Made by a program: the position numbers and the translations under genes
Part shown: positions 16,465-23,152 of the stretch, piece by piece
Numbering within the stretch: the stretch's first letter is position 1
How the letters are laid out: every line of letters starts with the position of its first letter
Notes under the pieces: generated by a model
What the model was told of the DNA's origin: nothing
Databases searched by the model: none
What the model saw: the letters and a program-made list of their open reading frames with translations, nothing else
Assembly: GCF_900103005.1 (NCBI RefSeq)
Contig: NZ_FMWL01000022.1
Location: 1-44,978 of the forward strand
Reading direction: 5' to 3'
Origin: Acidaminobacter hydrogenoformans DSM 2784
Lineage (GTDB): Bacteria > Bacillota > Clostridia > Peptostreptococcales > Acidaminobacteraceae
Length of the DNA stretch: 44,978 bases

Positions 16465-17133
16465 TTAGGTGCTGTGTGTTTTGTAAAGTGAGACCGCAAA
16501 TCCATCCCCCACCGGAATCAGTGAGGTGAAGAAGTCTTCATGGGCCATCAGATAAGTTAGGTAGGCCTTCAGGTTTTTGGCTATGGTTTTGTAGCGCTTG
16601 TCTGCGGCGGCGTCACTGGCGATCAATCCCCTGAAAAGCACATTGTCTGAGATCACCAGGGCGCCGGGCGCCAGCATAGGCGTGACTAAATCAAAATAAG
16701 TCTTGTAGTGACTCTTGGCGGCGTCTATGAAAACAAGGTCATAATGCGCGTCAGGCTCGTGGTTCTTTAAAACCTCCGCTGCGTCCCCGGCCAGCTGCTC
16801 AAAGATGACCCTGGTCTGAAGCTTTTCGAAAGTATCCGAAGCTTTCTGAATCATTTCAGGACTCTTTTCAATGGTGGTGATGAGTCCGTCCTCCATGGCC
16901 ATAGCCATGCGAACGGCGGAATAACCAATAGCGGTACCAATTTCAAGGACGCGCTTTGGCTTTTTTAAAGCCGTCAGCAGCTCAAGAAGCTGGGCGCTTT
17001 CCGGCTGAAGGATGGGGACACGGTGCTCGGCGGCGTAGTCTTCAAGATACAAGAGAAAAGGATCCACTGTAGGCGTCAGGGCCTGCAGGGCAGCCACGAG
17101 GGCCGGGTTCACAATGTTCTCCCCCGCCCCCAT
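16465..17133 (-). CDS. trmR: tRNA 5-hydroxyuridine methyltransferase TrmR (YrrM)
   Basis: SAM-dependent O-methyltransferase that converts 5-hydroxyuridine at tRNA wobble position 34 to 5-methoxyuridine. 222 residues. SAM site motif I 'RVLEIGTAIGYSAVRMA', acidic motif 'ITTIEKSPEM', and the metal/catalytic segments 'YDLVFIDAAKSHYKTYFD' and 'ALVISDNVLFRGLI', as in the COMT-like family 3. Its ATG overlaps the mltG stop by one base (TGATG), so the two are translationally coupled. The next gene, trhP, supplies its substrate modification. Confidence 0.92.
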   Translation of the reverse strand: MGAGENIVNPALVAALQALTPTVDPFLLYLEDYAAEHRVPILQPESAQLLELLTALKKPKRVLEIGTAIGYSAVRMAMAMEDGLITTIEKSPEMIQKASDTFEKLQTRVIFEQLAGDAAEVLKNHEPDAHYDLVFIDAAKSHYKTYFDLVTPMLAPGALVISDNVLFRGLIASDAAADKRYKTIAKNLKAYLTYLMAHEDFFTSLIPVGDGFAVSLYKTHST

Positions 17134-18203
17134 CAGTTAAGCTTACTCCGTTCAATGGCCTGGAGGTGCTCTTCATAGGTCTTTGAGAAGTAATGGGAGC
17201 CGTCGCCAAGGTTCGTGGTGACAAAATAGAAGTATTCCGTCTCCTCCGGGTACAGCGCTGCCTTGAGGGAAAGCTCTCCTGGAGAAGCGATAGGCGCTGG
17301 TGGCAGTCCAGGGAATTTATACGTGTTGTAGGGACTCTCAATGGCAATGTCCGCGTTTGAAAGGACGGGCTTTCGCTCTCCAAGGATGTACTGGACTGTA
17401 GCACAGGACTGGAGGGCCATACGGGTCTCGAGGCGGTTGTAGAAGACGCCGGCGACTACGGGCCGCTCCTCGTGGACCATGGCTTCCCGTTCGACAATGG
17501 AGGCTAAAGTGACGATTTCCCGGACAGTCATTCCGAGCTCGTTTGCCCGTTCGTAATACTCAGGTTTAAAGACCTCGTCAAATTTTTGCAGCATGGCGTC
17601 TATGATCTCGTGTTCACTGGTGCCGACTTCAAAGGTATAGGTCGCCGGGAACAAAAAGCCTTCCAGATTTGTCTCTCTGTCTTCAGGCGACAAAAAGGCA
17701 TAGTCGAAGTCACCGGACTTGAGTTCGCTCAGGAAGGTGTCTGGGTCAGCATGACCATCGGCCACCAGCCTTTCTATGATTTGGACGACCTCAAAGCCTT
17801 CCGGGATCGTGACCTTGAATTCATCCCGGAAAACCGCGCCGCCCGCGAGGACTTTGACCACTTCCTCTGCGGTCATAGCCTTTGACAGCTGGTATTTTCC
17901 CGCCTGAAGGGCGGACGCCGCGTCCAGGGCCTTGACTTTGCTGACAAAAGCCTCAGCGCTGCGGATCAGACCCGCTTCCTCCAGCATGGCGCCAATGGAC
18001 TTTGCCGTGGCGCCGGAAGGAATCTCCACCAGGGTCATTTCAGCGGAGGCGGGATCCACGGCTGTGAAGTCCTGCTCAGGGACGCAGCCGGTCAGTGAGA
18101 ATAAGACGATCAGCAGGATCAACAGGCTGACATATTTTTTTGCTGAATGCCTCACCGAACGTGTTGTGGAGAGATTTTTTGAATGCCTCATTGAATAGCT
18201 CAC
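17133..18203 (-). CDS. mltG: Endolytic murein transglycosylase MltG, with a lipoprotein-type N-terminus
   Basis: Cuts nascent peptidoglycan strands at the outer face of the membrane. About 356 residues from a GTG at 18203, or 352 from an ATG at 18191. After a basic stretch, the hydrophobic segment ends in FSLTGC (Cys40), a good lipobox, whereas MltG proteins are usually anchored by a plain membrane helix. A LysM-like region follows, then the YceG catalytic domain with 'LASIVEREA' (catalytic Glu), 'VAGVFYNRLETRMALQSCATVQYILGE' and 'YNTYKFPGLPPAPIASPG'. The start region is built of 13-bp tandem repeats, each carrying GAGGT, so the exact start is uncertain. Confidence 0.92.
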   Translation of the reverse strand: MSYSMRHSKNLSTTRSVRHSAKKYVSLLILLIVLFSLTGCVPEQDFTAVDPASAEMTLVEIPSGATAKSIGAMLEEAGLIRSAEAFVSKVKALDAASALQAGKYQLSKAMTAEEVVKVLAGGAVFRDEFKVTIPEGFEVVQIIERLVADGHADPDTFLSELKSGDFDYAFLSPEDRETNLEGFLFPATYTFEVGTSEHEIIDAMLQKFDEVFKPEYYERANELGMTVREIVTLASIVEREAMVHEERPVVAGVFYNRLETRMALQSCATVQYILGERKPVLSNADIAIESPYNTYKFPGLPPAPIASPGELSLKAALYPEETEYFYFVTTNLGDGSHYFSKTYEEHLQAIERSKLN

Positions 18204-18254
18204 TTGAACACCTCACTTGAATACCTCTCTTGAATACCTCACTTGAATACCTCG
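18181..18254 (-). repeat. Minisatellite of 13-bp units at the mltG start
   Basis: On the minus strand about six copies of a 13-bp unit of the form GAGGTATTCAAGT run from 18254 to 18181, with small variations. The units carry the ribosome site GAGGT and some also GTG, so the array forms the mltG ribosome site and first codons. Less exact copies (GAGGCATTCA) continue into codons 6-20, where the protein reads MRHS...VRHS. Confidence 0.8.
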
Positions 18255-18285
18255 AAAGGTCAGCTGACGACTTGGGGAGAGCCGC

Positions 18286-18337
18286 TCACGCAAAGACAAA
18301 CCCAGCCAGCCTGGGGGCGTGCTAAGTTTGTCTGTGA
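18286..18337 (-). other. Structured region in the ylbF-mltG gap
   Basis: Nested complementary segments: TCAC/GTGA outside, AGACAAAC (18294-18301) with GTTTGTCT (18326-18333), and CCCAG/CTGGG inside. CACGC (18287-18291) can also pair with GCGTG (18317-18321), which would cross the middle stem and make a pseudoknot. No T tract follows, so it does not look like a terminator. It matches no riboswitch class I recognise. It may be an mRNA leader element of mltG. Confidence 0.45.
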
Positions 18338-18376
18338 TTGCCTGTGTCGACCTGAATGCCGGTATAAAACTTCTAT

Positions 18377-18715
18377 TTATTGTAATTTCTCTACTTCCAT
18401 GACATCACTTAAGATCTTGGAGACGTCCTGCATCATCAGGGAGAAGCGCATCTCCGCGGTGAGAAAGTCCCGGGCAAGGGGGTCAACGGAGGCAGTTTCT
18501 GCCAGCTTCTGGAGCTGCTTCATTTCAAACTCTGAGGGTGTCTCGCCTGAGAGCTGTTTTTTCTGGAGCTCGAACTGCTTGGCGTGAAAATCATCAATCA
18601 TCTTTTTGACCGGTTCGTGGGTCTTGATGGCGGTCTCCATGTGTTTATAGTTTTTGTATTCCTCGCTGTTCTTGATGGCATGGGCGAGGGTATTGGCTGC
18701 GTCATAGACGTTCAT
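18377..18715 (-). CDS. YlbF-family protein
   Basis: Small helical protein of 112 residues of the YlbF/YmcA family. In Bacillus the YlbF-YmcA-YaaT complex works with RNase Y and affects competence, sporulation and mRNA processing. 'AANTLAHAIKNSEEYKNYKHMETAIKTHEPVKKMIDDFHAKQFELQ' matches the family's N-terminal helices, and the C-terminal half is amphipathic helix. Shine-Dalgarno GAGGAG is 9 bp upstream of the ATG. It follows rnjA, another RNA-decay gene, by 77 bp; that gap contains a low-complexity GTTATGGGTTAGGGG-type stretch. Whether it is the YlbF or YmcA orthologue cannot be told from sequence alone. Confidence 0.8.
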   Translation of the reverse strand: MNVYDAANTLAHAIKNSEEYKNYKHMETAIKTHEPVKKMIDDFHAKQFELQKKQLSGETPSEFEMKQLQKLAETASVDPLARDFLTAEMRFSLMMQDVSKILSDVMEVEKLQ

Positions 18716-18792
18716 GGGATAGGGTCTCCTCTCGTTTATGCCGATTGTTGCTGCTGGCTATCCGTTATGGGTTAGGGGTTATAGGTTATGGA

Positions 18793-20460
18793 TTATACCT
18801 CTATAATGACCGGCAGGATCATAGGACTTCTGCGGGTCTTTTCATAGAGGAAGCTGCGCAGGGCGTCGCGGATGGAGGACTTGAGGCCCGTCCAGTCCCT
18901 GACGTTTTGCGCGATGGATTTGTTCAGCGTCGCGGTGATGGTGTCTCTCGCGCCGTTCATCAGCTCTTCTGATTCGCGGACGTAGACAAAGCCTCTGGAA
19001 ATGATATCTGGTGCGTTGATCATTTCGCCGGTGTCCTTGCGGATGGCGACGACCACGATCATAAGGCCGTCCTCTGCGAGGTGCTTGCGGTCTCTTAAGA
19101 CCACGTTGCCCACGTCGCCGACGCCAAGGCCGTCAATCATGACGTTGCCGCTTGGCACAGGCTTGCCAAATTTAGCGTGAATCCTTGAGAACTCAAGGGT
19201 ATCCCCTGTGCGCATGATGAAGATATTCTCGTTTGGAATGCCCATTTCCTCTGCCATTTGCGCATGGCGTCTGAGGTGGTTGTATTCACCGTGGAATGGC
19301 ACGAAAAATTTAGGCTTGACCAGGGCGTGGATCAGCTTGAGTTCGCCCTCGCAGGCATGGCCTGAGGTATGGACGTCCGCCAGCTCATTGTAGATGACGT
19401 TGGCGCCCTTTTCGTACAGAAGGTTGATGATGCGGGTGACGCTCTTTTCGTTGCCTGGGATTGGCGAGGAGGAAAGGACCACCAGGTCGCCCTGACGGAT
19501 TTCAACCTGACGGTGCTCGTTGGTGGCCATTCTGGAGAGGCCGCTCATAGGCTCGCCCTGGCTGCCCGTTGTGATGATGGTGATCTCGTTGTCCGGGTAG
19601 CGGTCAATGTCTTTTAAGTCGATCAGGGTGTCGTCATCCACATTCAGGTAGCCCAGCTCAAGGGAGACCGTGGAGACGTTGATCATGCTGCGGCCGGCAA
19701 AGGCAACCTTACGGCCGTTTGCCATGGCGGAGTTGATGATCTGCTGTACCCTGTGGACGTTGGAGGAGAAGGACGCGACAATAATCCGGCCTTCGCTGTG
19801 GTGGAAAATTTCCTCGAAGGTCTCACCTACGGTGCGCTCGCTCATGGTAAATCCTGGACGCTCGACGTTGGTGCTGTCCGCGAACAGGGCCAGGACTCCT
19901 TCGGAGCCCAGCTGCGCGAAGCGCGGAAGATCTGTCATCAAGCCGTCAATAGGCGTAAAGTCAATTTTAAAGTCGCCGGTCTGGATGACTGTCCCTACCG
20001 GTGTTTTAATGGCGAGGCTGAAAGCGTCCGGGATGGAGTGGCTCACGTGGATGAACTCTACCTCGAAGGCGCCCAGCTGGACGACGTCGCCGGCTTTGAC
20101 GACGTTCTTCTTGTGTTTTCCAAGGCCTTTATGCTCTTTGAGCTTATTTTCAATGAGGCCCATAGTGAGCCTGGAGCCGTAGAGCTGAAGGTCTGACAGC
20201 TGCTTGAGGACATAAGGCGTCGCGCCAATGTGGTCCTCGTGGCCGTGGGTATAGACAAGTCCGCGGATCTTGTCCTGATTCTTTTTCAAAAAAGTGATGT
20301 CTGGGATGACAATGTCAATGCCAAGCATGTCGTCATCCGGGAAAGCGAGACCTGCGTCTACCACGATAATATCATTTTCGTACTGGTAGGCCGTCATGTT
20401 TTTACCGATCTCGTTCATTCCGCCCAAAGGCATGACCTTTAGATGGGGAGTTTTAACCAT
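18793..20460 (-). CDS. rnjA: Ribonuclease J
   Basis: Metallo-beta-lactamase/beta-CASP nuclease with 5'-3' exonuclease and endonuclease activity, central to mRNA decay and 16S rRNA maturation in Firmicutes. 555 residues, full length. Zinc motif HGHEDH at 72-77, then 'PVGTVIQTGDFKID', 'ALFADSTNVERPG', the beta-CASP segment 'GRIIVASFSSNVHRVQQII' and 'DVHTSGHACEGELKLIHALVKPKFFVPFHGEYNHL'. The C-terminal domain ends 'ARRSPMILPVI'-like (TRRSPMILPVIIEV). It sits between fur and ylbF as in other Clostridia. Confidence 0.96.
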   Translation of the reverse strand: MVKTPHLKVMPLGGMNEIGKNMTAYQYENDIIVVDAGLAFPDDDMLGIDIVIPDITFLKKNQDKIRGLVYTHGHEDHIGATPYVLKQLSDLQLYGSRLTMGLIENKLKEHKGLGKHKKNVVKAGDVVQLGAFEVEFIHVSHSIPDAFSLAIKTPVGTVIQTGDFKIDFTPIDGLMTDLPRFAQLGSEGVLALFADSTNVERPGFTMSERTVGETFEEIFHHSEGRIIVASFSSNVHRVQQIINSAMANGRKVAFAGRSMINVSTVSLELGYLNVDDDTLIDLKDIDRYPDNEITIITTGSQGEPMSGLSRMATNEHRQVEIRQGDLVVLSSSPIPGNEKSVTRIINLLYEKGANVIYNELADVHTSGHACEGELKLIHALVKPKFFVPFHGEYNHLRRHAQMAEEMGIPNENIFIMRTGDTLEFSRIHAKFGKPVPSGNVMIDGLGVGDVGNVVLRDRKHLAEDGLMIVVVAIRKDTGEMINAPDIISRGFVYVRESEELMNGARDTITATLNKSIAQNVRDWTGLKSSIRDALRSFLYEKTRRSPMILPVIIEV

Positions 20461-20557
20461 AATAGTTCACCTGTTCCTTTTTATTTTCAGTTTTAGCTGT
20501 TCATGTTGTGCAAATTGTTGATGTTGTTCAAGTTATAAAGAGAAAGTTATAAAAGAG

Positions 20558-20580
20558 AGACCTTGTACACTACAAGGTCT
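20558..20580 (-). terminator. Hairpin overlapping the fur stop codon
   Basis: Perfect 10-bp stem AGACCTTGTA / TACAAGGTCT with a 3-nt loop. The fur stop TAG lies in the stem. On the minus strand it is followed by CTCTTTTATAAC, and on the plus strand by TTTTTG, so it could work in both directions. It may separate fur from rnjA expression. Confidence 0.65.
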
Positions 20581-21010
20581 TTTTGCATGCGCTGCAATAG
20601 CCAATAAATTTTAGCCTGTGATCCGTGATCTTGAAATCATATTCCGCTTCGATACGCTTTTCCAGATCGTCGAGCAGATCCTCCACTTCAATGATCAGGC
20701 CGCATTTGCGGCAGATCAGATGGTGATGCTGGTGATCCTCTTCACAGCTGCAGAGCTCATAACGGACGCAGCCGTCCTCGAAGTTGATCTTTGAGAGGAC
20801 CTTCAGATCGCTCAGGAGCATTAAGGTTCTATAAACCGTGGCAAGCCCAATATCCGAACGCCGCTTCCTCACGATGTCATAAACTTCCTCGGTACTTAAA
20901 TGATGCCCGGGGTTTTCAAGAATCGTTTCGAGGATTGCTTTTCGCTGGGGCGTGAGCTTGTAACCCTTTTCCTTCAGCTGATCCTTCAAGGCATCGATGG
21001 AATGTTCCAT
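20570..21010 (-). CDS. Fur-family metal-dependent regulator (Fur or PerR)
   Basis: Homodimeric repressor of 146 residues. The N-terminal winged helix has 'YKLTPQRKAILETIL' and 'GLATVYRTLMLLSDLKVL', the family's DNA-contact block. The regulatory site contains 'HQHHHLICRKCG', and two CxxC pairs (Cys100/Cys103 and Cys139/Cys142) form the structural zinc site. Fur (iron) and PerR (peroxide) cannot be separated safely by eye. Located between DUF1292 and rnjA, in a conserved clostridial order. Its stop codon lies inside a hairpin. Confidence 0.9.
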   Translation of the reverse strand: MEHSIDALKDQLKEKGYKLTPQRKAILETILENPGHHLSTEEVYDIVRKRRSDIGLATVYRTLMLLSDLKVLSKINFEDGCVRYELCSCEEDHQHHHLICRKCGLIIEVEDLLDDLEKRIEAEYDFKITDHRLKFIGYCSACKKTL

Positions 21011-21030
21011 GTTTCACTTCACCTCGCTCA

Positions 21031-21330
21031 TTAGTGCTTGATTTCCTCGACCTCAATGTCCTCGAACTCGTCATCTTCAAGCTCCATTTCCTCGATCAGG
21101 TCTTCGTAAGCTGCTGCGACAGCCTCGAACTCCTCGTCGTCCATAACCGTTTCCATAATTTCATTGCCGTTTTCGTCCACGACGATTTTGAAAATAACAG
21201 CTTCTTCTGAGCCGTCCAGCGGAAGCATGACGGCGTATTCGCTGCCCTCGACTTCCATAGTCACGATGACTTCAAATTCAACGTCGTTGCCATCCTCGTC
21301 CGTTAATACAATGATACGATCCTCTTCCAT
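21031..21330 (-). CDS. DUF1292-family acidic protein (YrzB-like)
   Basis: Very acidic protein of 99 residues with the DUF1292 pattern: 'IIVLTDEDGNDVEFEVIVTMEVEGSEYAVMLPLD', 'EEAVIFKIVVDENGNEIMETVMDDEEFEAVAAAYEDL'. The function of the family is not known. Its conserved position between ruvX (yrrK) and fur or mltG in Firmicutes is the main context. The ribosome site GAGGTG overlaps the end of ruvX, so the two are probably co-translated. Confidence 0.9.
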   Translation of the reverse strand: MEEDRIIVLTDEDGNDVEFEVIVTMEVEGSEYAVMLPLDGSEEAVIFKIVVDENGNEIMETVMDDEEFEAVAAAYEDLIEEMELEDDEFEDIEVEEIKH

Positions 21331-21336
21331 GTCAAA

Positions 21337-21792
21337 TCACCTCATATTTTTTTGGCGGTCCATAAAATTCTGTAATATAAAGACGGCAGCGACGGTATCT
21401 ACGACTTGTCTGCGGTCTTCCCTACGCATATCGACTTCAATTAAAGCCCTCTGCGCGGCTGAAGTGGTCAGGCGTTCGTCCCAGAACACAATTTCGACCT
21501 GCTTCCCTTCTATTCTATCAGAATACTTGAGTTTTTTTTCTAATTTTTGTGCAAAAGCCTTAGTTTTTTCGCCCTGGGGGCCTAAAGTGCCGTTCATGTT
21601 GAGGGGAAGCCCTATGACGACCTTAATGATGTTATTTTCAAGAATCAGGTCGACCAGTCGGTCTATGTCCTCTTTGATGGATACCCTGCGAATGGTTTCC
21701 CTGGGCTGGGCGGTGAGACCAAGACCATCTGAAACAGCAACGCCTATGGTACGGTCGCCCACATCCAGGCCCATAATTTTTTCTGGTTTCAA
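21337..21792 (-). CDS. ruvX: RuvX/YqgF-family putative pre-16S rRNA nuclease
   Basis: RNase H-fold nuclease of about 151 residues, proposed to act in 16S rRNA 5' maturation and earlier described as a Holliday junction resolvase. Motifs: 'MGLDVGDRTIGVAVSDGLG' with the first catalytic Asp, 'VVIGLPLNMNGTLGPQGEKTKAFAQKLE', and 'VFWDERLTTSAAQRALIE' with the remaining acidic residues. The start is uncertain: the TTG at 21792 sits far from AAGGTG (17 bp), and the ATG six codons later has no clear ribosome site. It follows the aldo/keto reductase by 10 bp. Confidence 0.93.
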   Translation of the reverse strand: MKPEKIMGLDVGDRTIGVAVSDGLGLTAQPRETIRRVSIKEDIDRLVDLILENNIIKVVIGLPLNMNGTLGPQGEKTKAFAQKLEKKLKYSDRIEGKQVEIVFWDERLTTSAAQRALIEVDMRREDRRQVVDTVAAVFILQNFMDRQKNMR

Positions 21793-21802
21793 GTTTAAAA
21801 TA

Positions 21803-22780
21803 TCAAATCACCTTCAGGCAGAATTCCGGGCATACTGCGCTGCAATAGCCGCACAGGACGCACTTTTGGTGGTCGACCACGGCGCGGGGCTTATTGTCGT
21901 GGCCGGGGTCGGCAATAACTTTTATGGCTTGCTGCTGACAACGGCGCTCGCAGTTGCCGCAGCCGGTGCACCAGTCGTGGACCATGAGACGGCGCTTTGT
22001 TTGGTTCAGCTTATTTTGGAGCTCTGGGGGGATGGGCTTTGAGTCGAACAGCGCAAGGTTTGCGTCAATCTCCTCAAAGGACTGCATCCCAACAGCTATG
22101 GCGTCCAGGTCCGGGTTGTTCAGCAGGAAGTCAAAGGCTTCCTTTGGCGTCTTGATCAGGTGGCCGCCCGCCAGGGGCTTCATGGCGAAGACGCTGCCGC
22201 CTTGTGGCCTCGTCTTGAAGGCATGAATGGCCTTCAGCATATCCTCTGCCGTGCCGTCCTGAATCCCCGTGCCTTTCAGGTTGATGATGGGGTGGAGCAC
22301 GTCGAGCTCCGGCGTTTTGGCTGCCGCTAAGGCAGCGGCGACAAAATGGGTGGAGAGGCCCACAGCCTTGATGATGCCTTTACTTTTTTGCTCAAGGAAA
22401 TAATCCAGCGCCTCCCGGTGACCCCTAAGGGTATGGGCGCTTTCCTGTTCGTGGAGCATAAACAAGTCGAGGTAGTCTGTCCCCAGCGCCTCGAGGGCGA
22501 GGGTCAGACTGGCCTCGGCTGTCTTGGTGTCATATGCGTAAGATTTGGTGGAGATGACGTAGTCCTCCCGCGGAATGGCCTTCAGGGCCTGGCGGATGTG
22601 GGGATACGTGCCGTAGAGTTCAGCCGTGTCAACGAAATTGACACCGCGCTCGTAGGCATACACGAGAAGGTCACCGCCCGCCTGAGGTGAGAGGTCGCGC
22701 TGGAGGGGTCCCATGGTGAGGGACCCAAAAGCCATGCGGGACACCTGCAGGCCGGTACGGCCGAGGGCAACACGTTTCAA
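21803..22780 (-). CDS. Aldo/keto reductase with C-terminal 2x[4Fe-4S] ferredoxin domain
   Basis: Probable oxidoreductase of 325 residues. N-terminal AKR barrel: 'LGRTGLQVSRMAFGSLTMG', 'GVNFVDTAELYGTYPHIRQAL' (catalytic Asp and Tyr) and 'YVISTKSYA'. The C-terminal 50 residues hold two ferredoxin motifs, 'CTGCGNCERRC' and 'CVLCGYCSAVCPEFC'. Such fused proteins are common in Clostridia; the substrate is unknown. The start is set at a TTG at 22780 because AGGGGA lies 7 bp upstream; the longer frame would run antiparallel through ireB and has a Ser/Thr-rich, non-family N-terminus. It lies between ireB and ruvX, a pair that is usually adjacent, so it looks inserted into the operon. Confidence 0.88.
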   Translation of the reverse strand: MKRVALGRTGLQVSRMAFGSLTMGPLQRDLSPQAGGDLLVYAYERGVNFVDTAELYGTYPHIRQALKAIPREDYVISTKSYAYDTKTAEASLTLALEALGTDYLDLFMLHEQESAHTLRGHREALDYFLEQKSKGIIKAVGLSTHFVAAALAAAKTPELDVLHPIINLKGTGIQDGTAEDMLKAIHAFKTRPQGGSVFAMKPLAGGHLIKTPKEAFDFLLNNPDLDAIAVGMQSFEEIDANLALFDSKPIPPELQNKLNQTKRRLMVHDWCTGCGNCERRCQQQAIKVIADPGHDNKPRAVVDHQKCVLCGYCSAVCPEFCLKVI

Positions 22781-22796
22781 TGCACTTTCCCCTGTG

Positions 22797-23048
22797 CTAC
22801 TCGACGTTGTGGTCGAGATAGTACTTGAGGAGCTCCTCGAGGATTTCGTCGCGCTCAACCCTGCGGATGACTTTACGGGCGTCATTGTGCGTCGTGATGT
22901 ACGTTGGGTCGCCTGAAAGCAGATAACCGATCATCTGGTTGATAGGATGGTAACCCTTCTCCTTCAGAGCGCCATAGACGTACTTGAGGATTTCTTTGCG
23001 CTCGTCTGATTGCTGCTGATCTACGTTGAATTTCATGGTTTTATCCAT
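22797..23048 (-). CDS. ireB: IreB-family regulatory phosphoprotein (DUF965)
   Basis: Small protein of 83 residues, matching the IreB family along its whole length ('[59 protein letters not shown]'). In Enterococcus IreB is a substrate of the PASTA kinase IreK and dampens cephalosporin resistance; an N-terminal Thr (Thr4) is present here too. Placement directly after alaS is the standard arrangement. Ribosome site AAGGGGG is 7 bp before the ATG. Confidence 0.93.
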   Translation of the reverse strand: MDKTMKFNVDQQQSDERKEILKYVYGALKEKGYHPINQMIGYLLSGDPTYITTHNDARKVIRRVERDEILEELLKYYLDHNVE

Positions 23049-23152
23049 AACACAACCCCCTTGACACGGTTATACCCATTTTTGGGTTGAATCTACTCAA
23101 AGAAACGAGGAAATGAAAAAATTTGGTGGCTTTTTGTTGTGTGGTTCGGGCG

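Noticed and set aside
18243..18360. c-di-GMP-I riboswitch, suggested by TCACGCAAAGACAAACC
   Set aside because: The GNRA loop, the second ACGCAAAGC block and the tetraloop receptor are missing, and on that strand no gene follows.
22781..22885. Longer aldo/keto reductase overlapping ireB
   Set aside because: The extra 35 residues are low-complexity Ser/Thr read from the ireB region in another frame; TTG at 22780 has a ribosome site.
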